Shown piece after piece: positions 1-5,226 of a stretch of DNA of 6,491 bases. Under the pieces are notes generated by a model that was not told the origin of the DNA, searched no databases, and saw nothing but the letters and a program-made list of their open reading frames with translations. Source of the stretch: Phycisphaerae bacterium. Lineage in GTDB: Bacteria; Planctomycetota; Phycisphaerae; Sedimentisphaerales; Anaerobacaceae. Made by a program: the position numbers and the translations under genes. The stretch lies in NCBI GenBank assembly GCA_030602845.1, contig JAUVYZ010000118.1:1-6491 (forward strand), written 5' to 3'. Positions within the stretch are counted from its first letter, which is position 1; the number at the start of each line of letters is the position of its first letter.

Positions 1-1456
1 GGTAGTCGGTCTTTTGGGTCAGTTTTACCTTCATGCCGTCATCCATCTTGACCGAGGCCTCTCCTGAAGCGAAGAGGTTGACATACATCCGGTTTTTACC
101 CCGGGCATAAGCCAGCCCGCCAACCTGTGGGATGATCCGCGTAAGGTTCGTCGGACAGCAGGCCAGGCCTATCCACGACGACCGGCGACCGCCCCTGCTT
201 TCCAGCGGGTTCTGGTAGAAGAATCCGTCCCCCGAGATCGAGATTCCCGAGATCGCCCCGTTGTACAGCGCCAGCTCCATCACGTCGGCGTACCTGGCAT
301 GGCCTTTGAGCAAGTTCATCCGGTGCTGCCAGAGCGCGTGGGCGATGTTTGCGCAGGATTCGCAATAAGTGCGGTTGGGCAGGAGGTAGGGGTCGCCGAA
401 TCCCTCGTCGTGGTACTGGGCGGTTCCTATGCCGCCTGTGATATACATCTTGCGGGCGACCACATCGTGCCAGATGCGATCCAGGGCCCGTACGTAGTCG
501 GGGGCGTCCATGAAACGGGCGATATCGGCCATCGCCGAATACACGTATCCGGCGCGGACGGCATGGCCGATGGCGTTCTGCTCGACGAGCGGCTTGTGGT
601 CCTGCATGCGTCCGTTGCGTATGCTGTTTCGAGCCCGGCGCCGTGCTCGGCTTCGCTCCGAGGGCGGCAGATCATCAAAATTGGGCGGTTCGGGCGTCAT
701 GGTTTTAGGGTCGAAGGGTTTACGCTCGAAGCCGTGGGCGTGGCCTCGCTCGTCGAGAAAGAACCGCGACAACGCCAAGTACCGCCGCTCACCGGTGGCG
801 CGGTAGAGTTTGACCAGGGCCAGCTCCACCTCTTCGTGCCCCCCCACATCGTACCTCTTGCCGGGCCCGAAGATACCGTCGATGTGGTCGGCAAATCGCT
901 TCGCTGCGTCCAGCACGTTGGACTTGCCGGTCAGCCGATTATGCTCGACGGCCATCTCGAAAAAGTGGCCCGCGTTGTACAACTGGTGCTCCAGGCGTAA
1001 GTTTTCCCACCGCTTGTCGGGGTCCCGGACGATGTAGTACGCAATCAGGAATCCATCCTTCTGTTGAGCGGCCAGGATTCGGTCGAGAATGCCTTCCACG
1101 CGATTTCGCAACCGGCTGTCGTCGTGATGCTGCAGGGAGTACAGGGCGCCTTCGAGGGCCTTGTGGAGATCCGAGTCGAAGGCGTGGTGGCCGCGGAGCG
1201 GGCCGTCGAACACTCCAGCCGCCTTGTCGAAGTTCGTGACGTGCCCATTGCGCTCCAAACAGTCCAGCGCGTGGCCGATGGTCACCTCGTGATGGGTCTT
1301 CAAACGCGGGCCCCAGAACCCGCCTCGCAGCTCCACCCGCTCGTGGCTTACTTCATACAGTCCGCGATTCGGCAACACATCAGATCCCGCAGCGATGCTC
1401 ATCAAGCTCAGGGCAACAACTGCGTTAATAATTATCGTTGCAAGATACTTTCTCAT
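1..1456 (-). CDS. Secreted GH127 (DUF1680) beta-L-arabinofuranosidase-type glycoside hydrolase, C-terminus cut by window
   Basis: I translated this frame by hand from the ATG at 1456; it stays open for 485 codons to the window edge. Residues 1-24 form a hydrophobic signal peptide, so the enzyme is exported. GH127 signatures are clear: GGFWGPR near residue 46, GHEEVELALVKLY in the (alpha/alpha)6 barrel, QDHKP at 285-289, and YCESCA and ACCPTN further on. In the GH127 enzyme HypBA1 a zinc site is built from one Glu and three Cys; here E366, C368, C433 and C434 match that pattern. E351 (HDEGFG) matches the second conserved catalytic Glu. The family releases terminal beta-L-arabinofuranose or related sugars, so substrate specificity is inferred. 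AGAGGAA at 1465-1471, 8 nt upstream, supports the start. An Arg-rich stretch (residues 266-283) just before QDHKP looks inserted. It lies downstream of the GH32 gene and is probably in the same transcript. Confidence 0.9.
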   Translation of the reverse strand, partial: MRKYLATIIINAVVALSLMSIAAGSDVLPNRGLYEVSHERVELRGGFWGPRLKTHHEVTIGHALDCLERNGHVTNFDKAAGVFDGPLRGHHAFDSDLHKALEGALYSLQHHDDSRLRNRVEGILDRILAAQQKDGFLIAYYIVRDPDKRWENLRLEHQLYNAGHFFEMAVEHNRLTGKSNVLDAAKRFADHIDGIFGPGKRYDVGGHEEVELALVKLYRATGERRYLALSRFFLDERGHAHGFERKPFDPKTMTPEPPNFDDLPPSERSRARRRARNSIRNGRMQDHKPLVEQNAIGHAVRAGYVYSAMADIARFMDAPDYVRALDRIWHDVVARKMYITGGIGTAQYHDEGFGDPYLLPNRTYCESCANIAHALWQHRMNLLKGHARYADVMELALYNGAISGISISGDGFFYQNPLESRGGRRSSWIGLACCPTNLTRIIPQVGGLAYARGKNRMYVNLFASGEASVKMDDGMKVKLTQKTDY

Positions 1457-1503
1457 GATGACAATTCCTCTCGTGTATCTGATAGACAATTTGATTGTTG
1501 TTT

Positions 1504-1537
1504 TCTTGCGATTGCGGCAGTGAGCCGGAAAGCAAGA
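1504..1537 (-). other. Intercistronic stem-loop between the GH32 and GH127 genes
   Basis: TCTTGC (1504-1509) pairs perfectly with GCAAGA (1532-1537). Inside it CGGC (1515-1518) pairs with GCCG (1524-1527) around a 5-nt loop, with a nearly symmetric internal loop between the two stems. It lies in the 95-bp gap between the GH32 stop (1552) and the GH127 start (1456). No U-run follows it in the direction of transcription (the next bases read AAACAAC), so it is not a standard intrinsic terminator. An mRNA-processing or stabilising hairpin is possible, but the function is unproven. The stem is short enough that chance cannot be excluded. Confidence 0.35.
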
Positions 1538-1551
1538 GAAATTGGTGCACT

Positions 1552-3618
1552 TTACTGGCCCGCATAGATTGATTTCATTTTCCAGCCTTTGACTTTGGCC
1601 GTTATATCACCACCTTTGCTGAACAGGCTTATGCCTACATTTTCCTTATCGTGCTGGTGCATGTATACAGCCCCCTGACGATCGTTGACGAATACCTCGA
1701 CCATGCTTTTATCCAGGAAGATACGAAGATTCAAATCTTCACCTTTCTTAAGCTCGAACGGAGGCTTAATTTTGCCCATTGCCAAGACCTTGCTCTCTGG
1801 CTTGATGGTGATAGGAAAACCCTTGCCATCCTTATCGCAGAATACGCTGACGCCATATTCTTTGGCGCTGGTTGGCTTGATTGTGACGCTCAGCTCTACA
1901 GTGTCACCGCAAATTCTCTTGAGCATGTGGCTGCTATTGCCCTTGACGGTGATGTCGCCTTCATTCTTCTCATCATAACGAAGCTTCTTAAGTTCCCGCA
2001 GCGGTTTGATGCGCAACACACCATCGGCGGGCAGGCTAAGCTCACGCGGCAGTGACTGGATAGCGCTCTGGGCGCCCTCCACCCTGCACCAGGCCCACAT
2101 GACACGGCGGCCATCCGGAGTCAGCAGTGATTCCGGCGCGAAGAAATCCCGGTACTTCCAGTTCATCATGGCGTGGGACTCGGGAAGATACTTCTCGTCC
2201 TTGAAGTTGCCAAGGTAGTAACGGCACCCCATTCTATGACTGATGCAAAGAAGCATCCACTTATCACCTATCTTGAACATATTGGCGCAAGAGACGTCTT
2301 CATTTTTGTTTACCCCCAGATTCGGCATGTCTTCGTGCAGCAAGAGGCCGAGATACTCCCACTCTTCAAGATTCGAAGATTTCATCAAATGAGGTGGGGT
2401 GCCGCCGGATATCGCATAATAGGTATCACCATTCAACCAACAGTCAGGATCCCACATACGTATCTTGGCCGCCTGCCCGGATTTAGTCCTGGGCTTAACT
2501 GCAACTGGCTTGGTCCATTCATCCAGGTTATCGTCAAGGGCAAAAGCCAGGTAGTTGTTTCCCGACCCCTGGCCATGGTAGATCATTGCCGGCCGGCCGT
2601 CCTTAGTGAAGAATCCTGTACCACTGAACATTCCGTGCCCCGTATTGGGCCCGACAAGTACGGTGGGGTGCCACTTCCAGGTAACCAGGGGCTTGCTGGA
2701 TAGTTGAGCGAACGCATAGACGTGCTTGTTTTTGTAAATATAATGCAGATAATAGCGGCCTTTGTAGAAACAAGCGGTGTTGGGATCGCCAGGCATGCCG
2801 ACACCCGGGCCCGGGTGGGCAAGATGGTATGTTAGCCAGTTAGCCGGCACATCTTTCGGCATGGCCGGCGTTTCCTCTACATACGGGGCCGCCGGTGCAC
2901 GCGCGCGCCGAGCGCGGGTGGCTATCTTGGCGTCATCTTCAGTAACAGCGGCGACCAGAACAGAGTTTTCGCCGAGAACTAATTTGCCATCGGCCAGCTT
3001 CGCTCCGTTTTTCATTCTGCTGTGTGCAAATCGACCTGTACGATCCTCAACCTTGTCGCCCTCGAAATCCCACCATGCGTAGGGTTCGATTTTTGATTTC
3101 TTGTTCGGCTGGAGCGATTTAATCTCATCGACAGTCAAGGCCTTACTGTAGATACGGGCGTCTTCTATTGCTCCGGAGATGTGGCCACCTGCTGCTCCAA
3201 CGTGTCTCAAACCGAAGACAGCAATATTATTCTCAGGGCTTAACAGATCAATGTTCTTAGCCTGATACGATGCATAGCTCTCACCATTGCGGTAGATCAG
3301 TATCTCGTCACCCTTATAGACGATAGCCATCTGGACCATTGTCTTGTTGTCCGCAGTCTCGGCGACGTACTTATCCTGGGCTTTCTCCGTACGCTTATGA
3401 AAGTCGCTGCCGGCCATCCATTTGCCTGGCTGTAGCTCGCCAAAAACTATGCCGTCAAACTGATTGCCGCTCTGTATCGTAAGCGCACTGCCTCCACGAT
3501 GATTCAGATTAGCCGGAGCAACCCATACGACCAGCGTCTTGTCCGTCCCCGCTGATTCTGCAGCACACAGAGAAAACGCTGCGAACACGATCATGATACT
3601 TGAAATAATTGGCTTCAT
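1552..3618 (-). CDS. Secreted GH32-family glycoside hydrolase with N-terminal LamG-like domain (fructan or sucrose hydrolase type)
   Basis: This 688-residue protein has a signal peptide (about 1-20, cleavage likely after CAA). A concanavalin/LamG-like beta-sandwich covers about 27-170 and ends in the typical GAIEDARIYSKALTVDEI. An Arg/Ala/Pro-rich linker (about 234-246) leads into a GH32 five-bladed propeller (about 262-515) and a GH32 C-terminal beta-sandwich (about 530-685, with LRIFLDKSMVEVFVN). Catalytic positions can be placed: GDPN with D278 as nucleophile, FSGTGF at 331-336, MWDP with D390 as the RDP-type stabiliser, and EDVSC with E440 as acid/base. SLPRELSL at 522-529 is typical of the family. 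All three catalytic motifs depart from textbook GH32 forms (NDPNG, RDP, ECP), so the exact substrate is open: inulin, levan, sucrose or another fructoside. AGGAG at 3624-3628, 5 nt before the ATG, fixes the start. The gene begins 18 bp after the broken oxidoreductase frame and is probably co-transcribed with it. Confidence 0.9.
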   Translation of the reverse strand: MKPIISSIMIVFAAFSLCAAESAGTDKTLVVWVAPANLNHRGGSALTIQSGNQFDGIVFGELQPGKWMAGSDFHKRTEKAQDKYVAETADNKTMVQMAIVYKGDEILIYRNGESYASYQAKNIDLLSPENNIAVFGLRHVGAAGGHISGAIEDARIYSKALTVDEIKSLQPNKKSKIEPYAWWDFEGDKVEDRTGRFAHSRMKNGAKLADGKLVLGENSVLVAAVTEDDAKIATRARRARAPAAPYVEETPAMPKDVPANWLTYHLAHPGPGVGMPGDPNTACFYKGRYYLHYIYKNKHVYAFAQLSSKPLVTWKWHPTVLVGPNTGHGMFSGTGFFTKDGRPAMIYHGQGSGNNYLAFALDDNLDEWTKPVAVKPRTKSGQAAKIRMWDPDCWLNGDTYYAISGGTPPHLMKSSNLEEWEYLGLLLHEDMPNLGVNKNEDVSCANMFKIGDKWMLLCISHRMGCRYYLGNFKDEKYLPESHAMMNWKYRDFFAPESLLTPDGRRVMWAWCRVEGAQSAIQSLPRELSLPADGVLRIKPLRELKKLRYDEKNEGDITVKGNSSHMLKRICGDTVELSVTIKPTSAKEYGVSVFCDKDGKGFPITIKPESKVLAMGKIKPPFELKKGEDLNLRIFLDKSMVEVFVNDRQGAVYMHQHDKENVGISLFSKGGDITAKVKGWKMKSIYAGQ

Positions 3619-3636
3619 ATTAGCTCCTATTTGTTG

Positions 3637-4149
3637 TTACGTGTTTTTGAAATTTCTCTCAATAACGTGAACCCCGTCCCCATGGTCAAAGAAAATACCG
3701 TACTTGCCGCCGTCCGGTGCCCGCAGCGGCGGCTCTCCCACTGTGTCTTCAATGACATGAGTTCGGCTCAGGTTCAGTTTCTTGTCCAGCATCCGGCGGA
3801 AGTCCCGATACGTTTTCGGCTTGGTCTCGGTCAGGCGCTTGTAGCTCTCGGCCGCCTTGCGCTCCCACTCGTGCGGCGAGGCCGCGTAACGTTTGGCACC
3901 GTCCTCCCACCGCTGAAACGCTTCAGTCAGCTTCCGGCTGTCCACATCACACAGGGCAACCACATTCTCCATGTGCGGGATCGTGTCCACGAACCACGTG
4001 CCGCGCCCACCGACGCCAATAAGCGCGATATCCAGCTTTTCGTTTGCTTCGTAACTATAAGCTGAGCGGCTGTTCTTCAAAATAAGCATGCCCAGGCCGC
4101 CAAGGGCCGTGGTCCTGAGAAAAACACGGCGGCTGATTCCTGAGTGCAT
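3637..4149 (-). pseudogene. Truncated or chimeric Tat-exported Gfo/Idh/MocA-type oxidoreductase
   Basis: The 170-residue frame opens with a Tat signal (SRRVFLR at 6-12, then a hydrophobic stretch to about 30). A Rossmann start follows: LDIALIGVGGRG (39-50) supplies the GxGxxG nucleotide loop, and ALCDVDSRK (65-73) supplies the acidic residue ending beta-2. TYRDFRRMLDK (113-123) is the usual segment before the conserved substrate-site region. In intact family members roughly 300 further residues follow, including the EKP motif and the C-terminal sheet domain. Here about 46 residues follow that match nothing I know in the family (EDTVGEPPLRAPDGG and onward), then TAA. I infer an internal deletion or recombination that joined this N-terminus to the tail of another gene, with the joint near 3777. 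AAAGGAG at 4161-4167 precedes the ATG by 11 nt, so it may still be translated. A genuine small Tat protein is the alternative. Confidence 0.7.
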
Positions 4150-4210
4150 AGTCGCTCACACTCCTTTCGTTTTGTGCAATGGCCTAACTTCTTTCTGCGC
4201 TTATATCTAC

Positions 4211-4297
4211 CCCGCACCAATTGACGTCTCGGTCAAATCCCGGGGTTTCCGGTCCGCCCCGGCGGAGTCTGTATGTTGGCCGTCCAATTGGTGCGGG
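4211..4297. repeat. Perfect 13-bp inverted repeat with nested hairpin (87 bp)
   Basis: CCCGCACCAATTG (4211-4223) is repeated exactly inverted as CAATTGGTGCGGG (4285-4297). The pairing extends inward through ACG/CGT if one base is bulged. Within the 61-bp interior CCGGGG (4240-4245) pairs with CCCCGG (4257-4262) around an 11-nt loop, so the whole element could fold as a two-tier hairpin in either strand's RNA. It sits in the leader of the Gfo/Idh/MocA frame, 62 bp above its start, and close to a change in base composition. It could be a leader RNA structure, a protein-binding site, or a small non-autonomous palindromic element. There is no U-tract, so it is not a canonical terminator. No target-site duplication is evident. 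Confidence 0.6.
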
Positions 4298-4359
4298 ACT
4301 GGTCATCTATTTCATAATCTTATCAAGTTCTCCTGAAAAAGCCAGACCATTTGTGTGCG

Positions 4360-4405
4360 ATTTCCGCAGATAGGCTTTGCCTGTCCACATATGAAGCGCG
4401 GAAAT
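4360..4405 (-). other. Stem-loop downstream of the aldolase-like gene
   Basis: ATTTCCGC (4360-4367) and GCGGAAAT (4398-4405) are a perfect 8-bp inverted repeat. The interior holds a second small stem, AGGC/GCCT around a TTT loop (4372-4382). The element starts 26 bp after the TAA of the aldolase-like gene, where an operon end would be expected. A T5 run in the transcribed direction (4336-4340) lies about 20 nt beyond the stem, too far for a standard intrinsic terminator. An alternative pairing, AAAGCC with GGCTTT next to that T-run, is possible but has a loop of about 30 nt. The remaining intergenic sequence (4298-4359 and 4406-4431) shows nothing I can name. Confidence 0.35.
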
Positions 4406-4431
4406 GGGTGATGGATTTAGAAATCTTGACC

Positions 4432-5226
4432 TTAGAGGATTCGTTTTTCAAATGGGTGAATATGAGGCAAGGAATTCAACCATGTCTCGGCATCCTTGCC
4501 AATAGTCTCTGCCATTTCGGGAAAATATTTAGCACGGGATTTTTTCACAGTTTGACAATATTGCTTAAGTATATCAGTTACCTGGCGGCAGGAAATATTA
4601 GAGGACTGACTATTGAGAAGCAAATCAAAACCGGCTCCGATGATAACTGCCCCGGCGGCTACGGCAGCGGGTATTTTTTCCAGGTTCATTCCCCCGGTCA
4701 TCATAATGGGGCATGTTCCAAACGTAGGGTTTTTACGACAAATATTTACGAACTCCAAACTCGGTCCTAACACCTTGATGAAATGACTTCCTGCTCCAAG
4801 TTGTAAGAATGCCTCACGAATAGTTTCTGCGCAAGGACATACGATATGGGTAGAAGAATACTTCTCTATGTTTTCCAGTTTCCATCCTACCATTGAGACA
4901 AAACCATCAACTCCCATTTCAGCCAATTCGGATAAAGTCAGCAATTGGGGGTGTCTTACCTTCGCTTTTCGGATTATATCATCGTTGTCCAGCGTACTTC
5001 CCACTAAAAGGTAGATATCCGGATAATTTTGTCTAATCCAGGGAATCATTTTATCCGCATCGGGGCATCGTAATGTGTATTCGATACAGGTAATACCTGC
5101 TTGTATACAAGCCTCGATGAGCATTTTCGGGTCGGGTTCATTTTCCACAAAAATCGGGACAAACCCTTGTTCATGAATACATCTATAGGCATTAAATAGC
5201 CTGCGTTTCGGCTTTGACTCATTCAT
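4432..5226 (-). CDS. KDPG/KHG (Eda-type) aldolase-like protein
   Basis: A 264-residue cytoplasmic TIM-barrel protein resembling the class I 2-keto-3-deoxy-6-phosphogluconate aldolase family, which splits 2-keto-3-deoxy sugar acids into pyruvate and an aldehyde. The Eda landmarks appear in order: VPIF (23-26), IEYTLR with E49 as the catalytic base and R53, VGSTLDN (75-81) replacing VGAGTVLN, FVS at 109-111, CPCAET (130-135) replacing PG.xT, FIKVLGP with K151 as the Schiff-base lysine, and the phosphate loop MTGGM (176-180) with GAG at 197-199. It is longer than typical Eda (about 210 residues): a polar C-terminal extension covers about 225-264. The start ATG overlaps the transporter stop (ATGAATGA), with AGAGGG at 5235-5240 as ribosome site, so translational coupling is likely. 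Altered pocket residues leave substrate and even activity uncertain. The neighbouring symporter suggests a catabolic role for an imported sugar or sugar acid. Confidence 0.82.
   Translation of the reverse strand: MNESKPKRRLFNAYRCIHEQGFVPIFVENEPDPKMLIEACIQAGITCIEYTLRCPDADKMIPWIRQNYPDIYLLVGSTLDNDDIIRKAKVRHPQLLTLSELAEMGVDGFVSMVGWKLENIEKYSSTHIVCPCAETIREAFLQLGAGSHFIKVLGPSLEFVNICRKNPTFGTCPIMMTGGMNLEKIPAAVAAGAVIIGAGFDLLLNSQSSNISCRQVTDILKQYCQTVKKSRAKYFPEMAETIGKDAETWLNSLPHIHPFEKRIL

Noticed and set aside
299..1000. 233-codon open frame on the plus strand
   Set aside because: It lies wholly antisense to the GH127 gene, whose family motifs are unmistakable; GC-rich coding DNA often leaves the opposite strand open. 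No recognisable domain.
1504..1537. Intrinsic terminator after the GH32 gene
   Set aside because: The stem-loop is followed by A-rich rather than U-rich sequence in the direction of transcription.
1064..1567. 167-codon open frame on the plus strand crossing the GH127/GH32 gap
   Set aside because: Mostly antisense to GH127, with no motif and no convincing ribosome site; treated as a shadow.
3556..3618. Lipoprotein signal (cysteine in FSLC) for the GH32 protein
   Set aside because: The residues before the Cys (F-S-L) do not satisfy a lipobox, which needs a small residue at -1; ordinary signal peptidase I cleavage after CAA fits better.
3631..4065. 144-codon open frame on the plus strand
   Set aside because: Antisense to the Gfo/Idh/MocA-type frame, which has a Tat signal and GxGxxG loop; the plus-strand product has no recognisable feature.
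4184..4306. 40-codon minus-strand ORF spanning the inverted repeat, ending in GVDISAERS
   Set aside because: No ribosome site at a workable distance, and both repeat arms are part of the frame. It could be a gene remnant, but nothing supports it as a real small gene.
4088..4336. 82-codon plus-strand ORF in the intergenic region
   Set aside because: Runs through the inverted repeat and antisense to the Tat-signal start; no domain or ribosome site.
4150..4431. Promoter for the Gfo/Idh/MocA-GH32-GH127 transcript
   Set aside because: TTGACC and TAGATA/TATAAG elements occur on the minus strand within the repeat region, but the spacing (21 or 25 nt) does not fit a sigma-70 promoter. No site is reported.
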